DNA of 63,874 bases from Oryzomonas sp. (GTDB lineage Bacteria > Desulfobacterota > Desulfuromonadia > Geobacterales > Pseudopelobacteraceae): assembly GCA_031292255.1 (NCBI GenBank), contig JARLHN010000024.1:1-63874 (forward strand), in the 5' to 3' direction. Under the pieces are notes generated by a model. The model did not search any database and had not been told where the DNA came from. It saw only the letters and a list, made by a program, of their open reading frames with translations. Each line of letters begins with the position of its first letter. The first letter of the stretch is position 1. Position numbers and translations under genes: made by a program. This document shows positions 44,401 through 63,805 of the stretch, in pieces.

Positions 44401-44559
44401 GTGTCCCGTGTGGTGAGTCGTGGGAAGTAATTCCGAGATATTTTGGTTGGTGCCAAGGCGCGGCGACGTAGATGTCGCAGGTTCTACATCAAGGAGCCGC
44501 GACGATGGCAAAGGCCAAAAGAGCCGGAATGACGAGTACGAACTAGCCGCACGGGACAC
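44401..44559. repeat. Palindromic element, family E (159 bp)
   Basis: The ends GTGTCCCGTGTGG and CCGCACGGGACAC are inverted repeats. Inside, TTTTGGTTGGTGCCA pairs with TGGCAAAGGCCAAAA, and a GCGGCGACG-type hairpin forms the centre. There is no target duplication and no transposase. Confidence 0.6.
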
Positions 44560-44793
44560 GGGGTATTACGCAAAAGTCGGGTGGTGGATTTGATGGACAC
44601 AGTACCTGGAAAGTGGTCGATGAGGCCCATGACAAGTACCGGCAGGGATTGATCGATGAACGGCAGGATTTCCTTTACTATCCGGGGGATGATTTTCCGG
44701 CGTTGGAGGCGTTGCGGACGGCTTTCCCGGAACGCTACGCGTTACAATGTTATTCAACGGTTCATGATTTTATTCACTCGTTACCTTTCCAAC
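44560..44793 (+). other. Gap with an open frame of unknown origin
   Basis: An open frame from about 44580 (GGGFDGHSTWKVVDEAHDKY, then LIDERQDFLYYPGDDFPALE) has protein-like composition and runs to about 44790. Its best ATG (44613) lacks an RBS, and the frame continues into the antisense of the next gene. It may be a fragment of a lost gene. No family was recognised. Confidence 0.3.
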
Positions 44794-45690
44794 TCACAAT
44801 CTGCCTCGATATTCGAATGAGAAACCATCGCGGCATGTTGGCAGTATCACGGCAGCGGGCGACGGCTGCAACACTGCTGCAACACCGCCACAGGCGCCAA
44901 AGAGGCGGGCCATGATAAAGAATACACTCTCCTCATTGAGGGCATAGGCATCCCTGGCGCGAGCCAGCACCATAAAATCCGCCAGAAGCCGTATGTTCAT
45001 CTGGTGCTTTGTAAGACCAAATTGTTTGATTGCATTGGGGTCAAGCTTGTGACCTCCCGTGCTGCCCTCGATGAGTGTATCGGAGAGCACTACGGAGTCG
45101 GGACTCTCGTTACTCCAGCGCCGGGCCAATGCCGCGTCGTCCGATATGACACAGGCAACCGGTGCCGCAGTCCGCAACAGCGACCAGCGCTCTTCAGAAA
45201 CCGCCCTGTCCGTGCCTCTGAGGTGAACAACCGGAAGATCGAGTGGTGCTTTATCCAGTAAGGGTTTTACCTCTTCCAGCGTTTCGAAGCTCAAGCGCAG
45301 ATGCTTCACTAATTCACCAAAATCATAGGTACGAAAACCGACACCGGGATGAACCCATACCGGTTCGAAGTGTCTTCCTTCCAGTGCATCAAAAACCAGT
45401 TCTTCCTTCAGCTTATGCACCCACTCATCCGCCGGCATTCCCAAACCACGCCGCCAGAAAGGAGGAAACACATCGATGTTATTTGGAATCCGTTCCGCCG
45501 AGGTAACATAGGGAAGGTCAACAAGATTGAAATAACGGTAAAAACCGCTTCGATCGTGGGACCAAATGCGATCTTCCCAGTCCACGAACAGTATCCGGTT
45601 AAAGCGCTGTGACATGACAATCGCTTCGGAAAGGCATTGTAGCCGGTCACAGAAGCCTTCCCACCCTTTGATTACGATGTAGCGATTCAT
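44794..45690 (-). CDS. Fucosyltransferase-like glycosyltransferase
   Basis: A protein of about 298 residues. It begins MNRYIVIKGWEGFCDRLQ and has LPVVHLRGTDR at about residue 150, like the GDP-fucose-binding HxRxTD motif of NodZ/GT11-type fucosyltransferases; the early GFCDRLQ resembles their N-terminal GxGNxL-type loop. A late VLSDTLIEGSTGG stretch also fits. The family call is tentative. It overlaps the sulfotransferase stop by four bases (ATGA), so both are translated together as the last genes of the TPS operon. It may glycosylate the adhesin or a surface glycan. Confidence 0.5.
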   Translation of the reverse strand: MNRYIVIKGWEGFCDRLQCLSEAIVMSQRFNRILFVDWEDRIWSHDRSGFYRYFNLVDLPYVTSAERIPNNIDVFPPFWRRGLGMPADEWVHKLKEELVFDALEGRHFEPVWVHPGVGFRTYDFGELVKHLRLSFETLEEVKPLLDKAPLDLPVVHLRGTDRAVSEERWSLLRTAAPVACVISDDAALARRWSNESPDSVVLSDTLIEGSTGGHKLDPNAIKQFGLTKHQMNIRLLADFMVLARARDAYALNEESVFFIMARLFGACGGVAAVLQPSPAAVILPTCRDGFSFEYRGRL

Positions 45691-46520
45691 GGTTTCGTAG
45701 CTCTGAAATTCGGATAAAACCACTCGTAATACCAGCCGCAAGCCTGTTCGATCAGATTCTGGATGCGTGGTGGGATTTCATGTTGCCTTGGTGCAACAAT
45801 GGCAGTCTGTTGACGGTGCAGATACTTGTGACGATAGTGGCTGTCACTTTCGTGCGGACGTACGGAAAGCTGATCGGTATCTATGATGTGCGGCGAAACA
45901 CCCATCCAGGAATAGACATTGGACATGGTCTCCATGGGCCGTGTTACCAGGTCTTCGAATTTTACAAAATATACTCGATCCTTCACCGACTGCGGCAAAT
46001 CCTGCACAGCCAGCACAGAAGAAAGTGGGGCACCTATGGACTTGTCCTTTGCAAAAAGTTGGTCGGCCCTGCCGAAACGATCAAAATCAGCAAGGTGATC
46101 AATAAAGTCCACCAGGATAGTCTTCTGATGCTGGGACTCTATGGAGCCGTAGATCTGACCCAATTCTCGAACAGAAATCAGAAGGCGAGCATCCGGCTCC
46201 AGATGGAGCAGCATCTCAATGCAGTGCAGCCACGCGCGGTTCTTATCGACCACTACGGGTTTTTCGGAGTTACTGTGCCAGCCATTCAAAAAAGAGCGCA
46301 TGGCGCTGCGCAGATGGTCGTAGGTCGTATCAAACTGAACATCCAGTTGGGATAGGAAAAACTGATCGTCACTGATAAAACGACGCATAGCCAACAGCGC
46401 GTTGCAGAGAGGAGAGCTGTGCCCCTCGCAATGGATTTCAGGATGTTCCGCCAGCAACTGGCAAAGCAACGTGGAGCCTGCTCGCGGCAGACCGGCAACG
46501 CCGACAAATCGTCCAGACAT
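45687..46520 (-). CDS. Sulfotransferase (PAPS-dependent)
   Basis: A 277-residue protein. The 5'-phosphosulfate loop reads GLPRAGSTLLCQLLAEHPE at the N-terminus. A 3'-phosphate-binding region fits LLISVRELGQIYGSIESQH (about residue 115). Both are the core motifs of the Sulfotransfer_3-type fold. It would transfer sulfate from PAPS to a sugar or tyrosine in the cytoplasm. It starts 85 bases after the giant adhesin gene and overlaps the fucosyltransferase-like gene. The acceptor is unknown; context points to the adhesin or its glycans. Confidence 0.8.
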   Translation of the reverse strand: MSGRFVGVAGLPRAGSTLLCQLLAEHPEIHCEGHSSPLCNALLAMRRFISDDQFFLSQLDVQFDTTYDHLRSAMRSFLNGWHSNSEKPVVVDKNRAWLHCIEMLLHLEPDARLLISVRELGQIYGSIESQHQKTILVDFIDHLADFDRFGRADQLFAKDKSIGAPLSSVLAVQDLPQSVKDRVYFVKFEDLVTRPMETMSNVYSWMGVSPHIIDTDQLSVRPHESDSHYRHKYLHRQQTAIVAPRQHEIPPRIQNLIEQACGWYYEWFYPNFRATKP

Positions 46521-46605
46521 GTCTTTCTCCTTATCAAACTACCGGGGCGGTCAAAAGTCCGCCCCGGTAGACAACATAGCTTACAAGCAGTTATCGGCTG
46601 ATATT

Positions 46606-57378
<10,773 letters not shown>

Positions 57379-57412
57379 AGTATCCCCCCTGCTATGGCAA
57401 CTGTAATTTGTC

Positions 57413-58144
57413 TTATAAGGAAAGCCGCACTTTGCGGTCAATCAGCCCGTTGAGATTGCGTAACGACATAAGATGCGCCTGGATCACCGCCATCAGGCCG
57501 GATCGGAACAACCCGACCACGTCAGCGTCAGGTAGTTGCTGAAGTTTCTGTTCGTCCACCACCAGCAAGCCGTTGAGCGGGAATGAGCGCCCATCGCTTA
57601 AATTGGCCTGGGCGTCCATCTGTCGCAACAGGCCGGACTGGGCCAGCATGGTTCCGAACTGCTCCGTCTGTTTCATCTGTACGGCATAATCCTGAAGAAA
57701 GGTTTGGATCTCCTGGAGTTTCGGCGAAGCTTCGCCATCAATAAAAAGAGGCGTGCCCCCCTCTTGCTTGAAGCCTGGGAAAGTTTCGTCAAAACAGATT
57801 GCCAGCCGGTCATTATCGACATCGGCGGTAATGAACGGATAACGCCTGATATATGCAGGCACATACTGAGCGGTCCAGGAACCTTCGGCATCAACGAACA
57901 GATTCTCGTTCGGTTCGAGGCCGAGAAGTGCCACTGGAACGAAGCTGTTTGTGGGAGTCGGAATGAAAATGATCGGGAAGTGGCGCCCGGCATCGAAGAA
58001 TTCGGCATGGGCAAGTAGCACCGTCTGGGAAGACGCGGTGAAACGGAAGCCATCTGGACCGGGACTGACGGTCATCTCCGCATGGAGATCCTTATTGAGC
58101 GGGACAAGCTTCTGGTAATACTGCGGCATTTTCTGGGGCTCCAT
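57413..58144 (-). CDS. SapC-family protein
   Basis: A 243-residue protein without a signal peptide. YQKLVPLNKDLHAEMTV at the start, FIIFIPTPTNSFVPVALLG-like strands, and FPLNGLLVVDEQKLQQLPD near the end are typical of the SapC family (first described in S-layer secretion of Campylobacter). Biochemical function is not established. It sits between TpsB and TpsA in one operon, 35 bases before the TpsA start, so it probably acts on TpsA or its export. Its presence in a TPS operon is unusual. Confidence 0.8.
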   Translation of the reverse strand: MEPQKMPQYYQKLVPLNKDLHAEMTVSPGPDGFRFTASSQTVLLAHAEFFDAGRHFPIIFIPTPTNSFVPVALLGLEPNENLFVDAEGSWTAQYVPAYIRRYPFITADVDNDRLAICFDETFPGFKQEGGTPLFIDGEASPKLQEIQTFLQDYAVQMKQTEQFGTMLAQSGLLRQMDAQANLSDGRSFPLNGLLVVDEQKLQQLPDADVVGLFRSGLMAVIQAHLMSLRNLNGLIDRKVRLSL

Positions 58145-58269
58145 TGGTTATTTTCCTTTTGTCGTTTAATTCCGAGGGGCTGACAAGGACAAACAGCAGA
58201 TAAAACCTGGTCAAAAACAGCATGGATCGGATTTATCCTCTGTAACCGGTAATAACGCGAGCTGTCGCA

Positions 58270-60060
58270 TCAGAAATACATCGAGCCAACCAGCCAGAAA
58301 CGGTTAGCCTCGCTTCTACCGTCGGCATCGGTTCCCGAAGCACTTCTGCCGGGGTTGTCACCTATAGTGTGGGCCCAGGTGCCTTTAAGGCTGAACTTGT
58401 CTTTATAGATATAATTAAAGGCAACGCCGGAACCTTGCAGCCAGTATTCATTCTTGTTGGTCGCGGTAGCAATTGAATTGGTCCAAGGCTGTTTGTGAAG
58501 ATAGATTTCGCCGGCATCATAGAAGCCGCTCAATTGGAGGGAGCCCCACACAGCGGGAAGCGGCAGATCGTAACGCAGGTCAACGTTGAACAACTGCCCC
58601 TCGTCGCCGGAAGCCTCTCCTACCGGGTAGGCCCGGACGCCATTTGGACCACCGAGAATGAATTTTTCGCTCGTATCGAGGTTGTCATTGGATAGCTGAG
58701 CTGTCCAGGAAAGGTTGATGCTGGTATGTTCGCACAGACGTTGCAACCGCGACAGCCCGAGATTGAAGTGGGTATAGGCGCCTTGGGTGTCTGGGAGCGA
58801 CGTGGCAACGTCATTATTGAAACTGCCGGTGGTAACCCCGGCATTCCAGGTAGTGTAACCTCCACCGAAAAGCGTATCGTATTTGTCACCGTTGAAAGCT
58901 ATGATCCCGCTATGCAGTTGCCTATTGTCCGTATCAACGTTGTTGTCGCTGTCAATGAGGGCCTTGAATTCATAAGTGGCTGACGTTGTTATATTTGCAG
59001 TACGGCTACGGAGCAAAGGATAACTGACGCCCGCGTCCACCGTGTGACTCTGTCCTTGAGCGTTGAGTGCAGATAACGGGCCGATCAGTTCGTACTGCAT
59101 GCCGGTATATGAAATGCTGCCCTTTAGCCCGCTGGTGGTCAAGGGAAAGGAATAAGCCGCCCGACCTTGGGTAAGACCTTCTGAACCGGTTAGGAGCAAT
59201 GAAAGCTGGTCACCGTAGCGAAAGGGGTCGTTGACGGTAAGCATGCCGTTACCGCGCCAGGCACCCGTGTAACGGTTACCCTGGTTGTCGCCGAAAACAG
59301 ACCCGGACAGCAGCGGGCCTTCGCTGACGTCAAACTGGACGCCAGTGGTGCCGGGGACGGCGCCGGCGGCCAGGGAGGCTTTGGCGGATACGCCGGGCAG
59401 GTCGTTCATCAGGAGTGCGGAACGTTCCAGATTCGACTCATGAAGAGGTTGATCGGGTTGAACGGCGTTCCGGGCAATGGCGCGGATTGTTTCGTCACTG
59501 ATGCGGGCGCTTTTGTCTCGCCTGATGGTCAGGCTTCCGTCACTTCTACCCTGGATAAAGGCAAATTCAATGACACCCGAGGTAACATCCTGTTTGGGGA
59601 GGTAGGCACGTGCCAGGAACCATCCCTTTTTCTTCAGGTACTCGGTAATCTTGGATGCGAGATCCTGAAGATCCCGGAAGCTCAGGCTCTTGCCGACAGA
59701 TGCGGAAACCAGTTGCTGCAATTCTTCCTCGGTCGCCAACCCCTCGTTGCCGGTGAACTTGAAGCCTTTGACCGTGATGCGCACCCCGGTGTCGGCCAGC
59801 GGAGCTTGTTCGATCTGCCCTTCGACTTTAGGTAGTTGCTGGGGAATTTGACGCTGCGGCTGCTGCTCGCGGGTCAGTATGCCGGCGTCGGGAGGCGCGG
59901 CCAGGGCCATGCTCGATGCCAACGCCAATAATGCGGCAGTAGCAACAGTTACAAGCCCCGTCGGATACGATCCGTCCAGACCTCTTGACACCCCGGTTCC
60001 TGCAACAAAAAGGACCTTTTTTACCTTCTTCAAAATCAGACAATAGATTGCTTTGTTCAT
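58270..60060 (-). CDS. TpsB-family outer-membrane transporter (ShlB/FhaC type)
   Basis: About 596 residues. The start MNKAIYCLILKK resembles an extended signal region and is the chosen ATG; a longer frame upstream looks non-coding. A Pro/Gln-rich linker follows the signal, then POTRA domains (VRITVKGFKFTGNEGL; GWFLARAYLPKQDVTSGVIEF). The 16-strand barrel carries the FhaC motifs GDNQGNRYTGAWRGNG and FILGGPNGVRAYPVGEASGDEG, the secretion loop. The last residue is Phe (GSMYF). It exports the giant adhesin encoded downstream. Confidence 0.92.
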   Translation of the reverse strand: MNKAIYCLILKKVKKVLFVAGTGVSRGLDGSYPTGLVTVATAALLALASSMALAAPPDAGILTREQQPQRQIPQQLPKVEGQIEQAPLADTGVRITVKGFKFTGNEGLATEEELQQLVSASVGKSLSFRDLQDLASKITEYLKKKGWFLARAYLPKQDVTSGVIEFAFIQGRSDGSLTIRRDKSARISDETIRAIARNAVQPDQPLHESNLERSALLMNDLPGVSAKASLAAGAVPGTTGVQFDVSEGPLLSGSVFGDNQGNRYTGAWRGNGMLTVNDPFRYGDQLSLLLTGSEGLTQGRAAYSFPLTTSGLKGSISYTGMQYELIGPLSALNAQGQSHTVDAGVSYPLLRSRTANITTSATYEFKALIDSDNNVDTDNRQLHSGIIAFNGDKYDTLFGGGYTTWNAGVTTGSFNNDVATSLPDTQGAYTHFNLGLSRLQRLCEHTSINLSWTAQLSNDNLDTSEKFILGGPNGVRAYPVGEASGDEGQLFNVDLRYDLPLPAVWGSLQLSGFYDAGEIYLHKQPWTNSIATATNKNEYWLQGSGVAFNYIYKDKFSLKGTWAHTIGDNPGRSASGTDADGRSEANRFWLVGSMYF

Positions 60061-60661
60061 ATCCAACGTACCCTCCATCATAACATTTGACATGCGATTC
60101 AACCGTTTTAATTGCTGCCAAGTCAAGTTCAACGGTACTGCATCAATAAAATCCACCGCAACCGACAGCAGTCCTGCAATTGAACCCAACCTCCGAAAAG
60201 TGCCGGCCAATAGGCTTATCTTGGTACAAGCTTTTGCAGCATTCAAGCGAACGAGTTCACCAAAATGGTGAAAGACAATCGCGGTATTACGTTTGCGGTT
60301 ACACCACAGGCGCTTACTTCCGTGGCTGCGCTAAAACTACTCGCCCAACTCATCTCCAAGCGTGGACCTGATGCGGAGCATCCGTAATTGGTTGGCAAAC
60401 AAGCTCTACTGGGTGGCATCCAGAACGATCGTCAAAAAGTTGCGCCGACTGATAATCTGCGTTGGAGCATTGCGCCAATCATTATCTGATTCAAATTATC
60501 TCTTTTTAACATCTGATTCTGACAATGTCATCTTTTTTTTTATTTTATTAATTTTGTAAAGACAGCACCGGGAGAAATCCGGCCAGGTCGTCTCTTCTTT
60601 CCAGCCAACCATCCCGCTCCATATGCGACAAAGAGTATGTTGTCCATCCAATTTCAGCTGA
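60061..60661. other. Region upstream of the TPS operon
   Basis: No supported gene. The stretch 60487-60560 is AT-rich and may hold the operon promoter, but no clear -35/-10 pair on the minus strand stands out. Short frames (for example 60362-60559) lack an RBS. Confidence 0.4.
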
Positions 60662-61756
60662 TTAGCGCGGCAGATATGCTGGTGTATTGGCGGCCGCGGC
60701 CCTGACGTACTGGGCCGGCCACGGCATCACGTGCCCCAGTTCCTTGGCTGCCCGGAGCGGCCAGTATGGGTCACGGAGCAGTTCCCTGGCCAATAGCACC
60801 AGGTCGGCCTGACCGGAACGGATGATATGATCCGCCTGGGCAGGGGCCGTTATAAGCCCGACAGCTCCAGTCTTGCTACCGGATTTGCGCCGGATCTGCT
60901 CTGCAAAAGCTGTCTGGTAGCCGGGGCCAAGCGGAATCCGGGCATGCGGGGCCGTTCCCCCGGACGAGCAATCTACCAGATCCACCCCTAACGGCAACAG
61001 TTGCCGTACCAGCTCGATGGACTGTTCCAGATCCCAACCACCTTCAACCCAATCGGTCGCTGAAATCCTTACCAAAAGAGGCAATTCGTCGGGCCAGACT
61101 TCTCTGACCGCACTGACGATCTCTTTCAGGAGACGCGTGCGGTTCTCGAAGCTGCCGCCATATCGATCGGTGCGCTGGTTGCTCAGTGGTGACAGGAACT
61201 GGTGCAGCAGATAGCCATGGGCTGCATGGATTTCCGCTACGCGAAACCCTGCCTGTAAAGAGCGGCGAGCCGCTTGAACAAATGCCGTCGTGATCTCCTT
61301 GATATCATTTTCGCCCAGTGCCGTAGGTACAATGCAACCGACATCAAAGGGTATGGCACTTGGAGCCACAATCGGCCAACCACCTTCCGCCTCGTTCAAG
61401 GTAACGGCTCGGTTCTCCCAGGGAGGAGGAGTACTGGCCTTGCGACCCGCGTGGGCCAACTGGATACCGGCAACGCTGCCCCGTTGCGCGATAAAGTGGG
61501 TGATACGTCCAAGAAACTCGACATGGCTATCGCTCCAGATGCCAAGATCCGCCGGACTGATGCGACCTTGAGGTGTTACCGCGGCAGCCTCGGTCAATAT
61601 CAGACCTGCTCCGCCGGTTGCTCGACTACCGAGATGAACAAGATGCCAATCATTGGCAAAACCCTCTGTACACGAATACTGGCACATGGGCGATACGGCG
61701 ATTCGGTTCGGCAATGTGATGCTGCGAAGGGTGAGCGGCTCAAATAGATGCGACAT
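60662..61756 (-). CDS. Old yellow enzyme family NADH:flavin oxidoreductase (YqjM-like)
   Basis: A 364-residue flavoprotein. PNRIAVSPMCQYSCTEGFAN includes the Cys (about 25) that tunes FMN in the thermophilic-like YqjM class. VAEIHAAHGYLLHQFLSPLSNQRTDRYGGSFENR is found in two halves of normal spacing and holds the substrate-binding His pair. It reduces activated C=C bonds using NAD(P)H. It ends the flavin operon after an ABM protein, a CxxC protein and a flavoredoxin. The physiological substrate is unknown. Confidence 0.9.
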   Translation of the reverse strand: MSHLFEPLTLRSITLPNRIAVSPMCQYSCTEGFANDWHLVHLGSRATGGAGLILTEAAAVTPQGRISPADLGIWSDSHVEFLGRITHFIAQRGSVAGIQLAHAGRKASTPPPWENRAVTLNEAEGGWPIVAPSAIPFDVGCIVPTALGENDIKEITTAFVQAARRSLQAGFRVAEIHAAHGYLLHQFLSPLSNQRTDRYGGSFENRTRLLKEIVSAVREVWPDELPLLVRISATDWVEGGWDLEQSIELVRQLLPLGVDLVDCSSGGTAPHARIPLGPGYQTAFAEQIRRKSGSKTGAVGLITAPAQADHIIRSGQADLVLLARELLRDPYWPLRAAKELGHVMPWPAQYVRAAAANTPAYLPR

Positions 61757-61785
61757 GATTCATCCTCCTTCGTGCGCCGGGATTT

Positions 61786-62076
61786 CTATGCGATGCAGGT
61801 CATCTTGCGGACGCCCTTCTTCTCGATCATCCCATCTATAGCGGCAACATAATTCTGAAAATGGGTTGAGGCCATGTGCCGCTCCAGGTTCGCCATGCTC
61901 TGCCAATTCTCATAGAATACGAACACCTTCGGATCATCATTGTCCTGATGCAATCGGTATTCGATACATCCTGCTTCCCGACGCGTCGGCTCGATAAGTT
62001 TGAGCAGTTCGGCTTTGACGGTTTCAACGGCATCCTCTTTTACAACAAGTTCAGCTACGACTGTGACTACTGACAT
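61786..62076 (-). CDS. Antibiotic biosynthesis monooxygenase (YgiN-like) domain protein
   Basis: A 96-residue ferredoxin-like fold protein. VTVVAELVVKEDAVETVKAELL, PTRREAGCIEYRLHQ and FVFYENWQSMANLERHMAST are the standard ABM segments. Such proteins act as small quinol monooxygenases or as haem/flavin helpers without a cofactor. It overlaps the upstream CxxC-protein gene by ten bases and precedes the old yellow enzyme gene by 29. A role in quinone or xenobiotic redox cycling is inferred. Confidence 0.88.
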   Translation of the reverse strand: MSVVTVVAELVVKEDAVETVKAELLKLIEPTRREAGCIEYRLHQDNDDPKVFVFYENWQSMANLERHMASTHFQNYVAAIDGMIEKKGVRKMTCIA

Positions 62077-62276
62077 GGTTTACTCCTTTTCTCGTGGGCT
62101 CTCTGGCCATGTACACGTTCATAGGCTTTGCAGAAGGGGCAAGTGTCCGTTTCAATGTTTTTGACAAAATCGAATACGACGCCTTGCTGATGGTAGCGGG
62201 CATGGAGACAGACCGGACAGAGTTCGCATACTTTAGCAAGGGTTTTATCAAGAGCTGAAACACCCGGATTACTCAT
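62067..62276 (-). CDS. Small protein with two CxxC motifs
   Basis: A 69-residue protein beginning MSNPGVSALDKTLAK. VCELCPVCLHARYHQ contains CELC and CPVC, and TDTCPFCKAY another CPFC, so it could bind zinc or an Fe-S cluster as a four-cysteine ribbon (Cys-x2-Cys twice). The start overlaps the flavoredoxin stop (ATGA), and its stop overlaps the ABM start. No family was recognised. It may be an electron carrier or a fold-stabilising partner for these flavin enzymes. Confidence 0.7.
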   Translation of the reverse strand: MSNPGVSALDKTLAKVCELCPVCLHARYHQQGVVFDFVKNIETDTCPFCKAYERVHGQRAHEKRSKPCQ

Positions 62277-62845
62277 TGCTGAAACTGCTTTCCAACCGAG
62301 AATGCCTGTCCCAGGCATGGTCCGACGCCATGATACCCTTTATGGGACGTATCGAAGATAAGTGGCTGAATTCTCATGATGTCGAGCTGTCCATCATCCC
62401 CAAATGCTGCAGCATCGCCTTTGACGTCGATGATCTCACCGATGAACTGGGTGTGCACGCCGATTTCGATAGTGTGCAGCAAGCGGCACTCAAGAACAAC
62501 CGGAAACTCTGCCGCATACGGAGCATCCACCAGGTCACTTCTGATCGGGGTCAGACCGGTAACGGCAAATTTGTCAACATCTCGACCGGAAGCAATCCCA
62601 CAATAATCGGCTTCCGCCATTTTCGATTCACACGCTATGCCGACGGTGAAGGCTTTGCGTGCGACAATTGCGTCGTATGAATACCTTGCTTTACGCAGTG
62701 ACACGGCAACGCAAGGCGGCTGGGAACAGCAGATGCCTCCCCAGGCAGCGTTCATAAGATTGGGTTTGCCGTTTTGGTCATAGGTGCCGACCATCAGCAC
62801 CGGGGTTGGAAACAGTTGTGTTTGGGCTCCAAGTGATTTCTTCAT
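62273..62845 (-). CDS. Flavoredoxin / flavin reductase-like FMN-binding protein
   Basis: A 190-residue protein. QLFPTPVLMVGTYDQNGKPN, MNAAWGGICCSQPPCVAVSL and SKMAEADYCGIASGRDVDKF are the typical flavin reductase-like (flavoredoxin) segments; the Cys-rich ICCSQPPC loop lies by the FMN site. The ATG at 62845 has a GAGGAG upstream, whereas the longer frame to 62941 lacks one. It is the first gene of the flavin operon. In sulfate reducers, flavoredoxin carries electrons to thiosulfate reduction; its role here is unproven. Confidence 0.88.
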   Translation of the reverse strand: MKKSLGAQTQLFPTPVLMVGTYDQNGKPNLMNAAWGGICCSQPPCVAVSLRKARYSYDAIVARKAFTVGIACESKMAEADYCGIASGRDVDKFAVTGLTPIRSDLVDAPYAAEFPVVLECRLLHTIEIGVHTQFIGEIIDVKGDAAAFGDDGQLDIMRIQPLIFDTSHKGYHGVGPCLGQAFSVGKQFQQ

Positions 62846-63158
62846 TTTCGTGTTCTCCTCTGGAAAGTTCAGCCATGCGATGGTTTGGATCACCGGTGAA
62901 TCGGTTGTGAAGCGAAGGTTTCCCCTCGTTATAAACTCCAACGCTCAAAAGAATATACACCTGAACAATACGTATAAAACCACTAAACTGACATCATTAC
63001 AAGCTGTTATAATATTTGGGGCCAATACGGGTGTATTGAGTTCCTATACGGTGTGCGCAGCGCTTCCAACAATCAGCAATCAGCCGCCTCCTACTACAAA
63101 AACAAAAAGCACTATATATTCAACATGATACGTTGACACAAAAAATATTCAACACACG

Positions 63159-63175
63159 TTGGCACGTTCGATGCT
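63159..63175 (+). promoter_or_regulatory. Sigma-54-type promoter upstream of the small membrane protein gene
   Basis: TTGGCACGTTCGATGCT carries GG and GC ten bases apart (-24/-12), with one mismatch to the TGGCAC-N5-TTGCW consensus. It is 50 bases upstream of the ATG at 63225. No enhancer-binding site was identified. Confidence 0.6.
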
Positions 63176-63224
63176 TTTGTATATGGTCAAGAGATCAACG
63201 AATCACCAATAAAAGGAGGACGTC

Positions 63225-63446
63225 ATGAAAGCACTAGTAGCCATTATCGGAACCATCGCCCCCGCAACGGCATTCGCAGCTTCTACTCCTGGCGTCGATG
63301 ATCTCGGGCTCTTCTCCTGGATCTTCCTCGGCTTCTGCACACTGCTCATCATCGCACAGGCAATGCCGGCCGTCCTGCTCATGTTCGGAATAGCAAAAGA
63401 GATGACGGGTATCGTCAGAGACGAAATGAAAGAGCACAATTCCTAA
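63225..63446 (+). CDS. Small secreted/membrane protein (73 aa)
   Basis: The ATG follows AAAGGAGG. The first 19 residues look like a signal peptide ending ATAFA, then STPGVDDLG, one hydrophobic helix (FLGFCTLLIIAQAMPAVLLMFG) and a charged C-terminus (KEMTGIVRDEMKEHNS). No family was recognised. It has its own sigma-54-like promoter and a terminator, so it is a real small single-gene transcript, possibly condition-specific. Confidence 0.75.
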   Translation: MKALVAIIGTIAPATAFAASTPGVDDLGLFSWIFLGFCTLLIIAQAMPAVLLMFGIAKEMTGIVRDEMKEHNS

Positions 63447-63489
63447 CGAAGAACTTAAAGCGAGGTGACAATGCAGCAACGGGATTGGT

Positions 63490-63520
63490 GAAGGGGTCGC
63501 AGGCAGCGGCCCCTTTCCTT
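63490..63520 (+). terminator. Terminator of the small membrane protein gene
   Basis: AAGGGGTCGC, a five-base loop and GCGGCCCCTT form a hairpin followed by TCCTT, about 45 bases after the stop at 63446. Confidence 0.7.
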
Positions 63521-63734
63521 ATCACAGGCAGCCTACAAGACGCCGTACTTCACGCGGCATACCTTCGCCGCCTTGAGTCTCACCATCGGTAGTGACCCGC
63601 TATAACCACAAACGGACAGACCGGTTATTAGAGCCGGTCCGGCGTGCGTTGAAAATTATGAGTTTCATATTTTTGAACTATTGGAGCTGTGACCTCTGCT
63701 GCATCTCAACAAAAAAACCGTAATTTTTCCGAGA
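63521..63734. other. 3' flank of the group II intron
   Basis: No gene. A hairpin GACCGGTTATTAGAGCCGGTC lies near 63615-63635. A run of seven T on the minus strand follows the intron end by about 15 bases. Confidence 0.4.
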
Positions 63735-63805
63735 ATCGGGTAGGAGGCGGGATTACTCCCGCCGTCCTCCCACACCACCGTGCGTACGGTTCCGTACACG
63801 GCGGT
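63735..63805 (-). mobile_element. 3' end of a group II intron: domains V and VI
   Basis: Read on the minus strand, ACCGCCGTGTACG, a GAA-type turn and CGTACGCACGGTGGT form a domain V-like hairpin. It is followed by GGGAGGACGGCGGG...CCCGCCTCCTACCCGAT, a domain VI-like stem. The intron's presumed 3' end is about 63735. The class cannot be fixed from this part; bacterial class C is possible. Confidence 0.7.
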
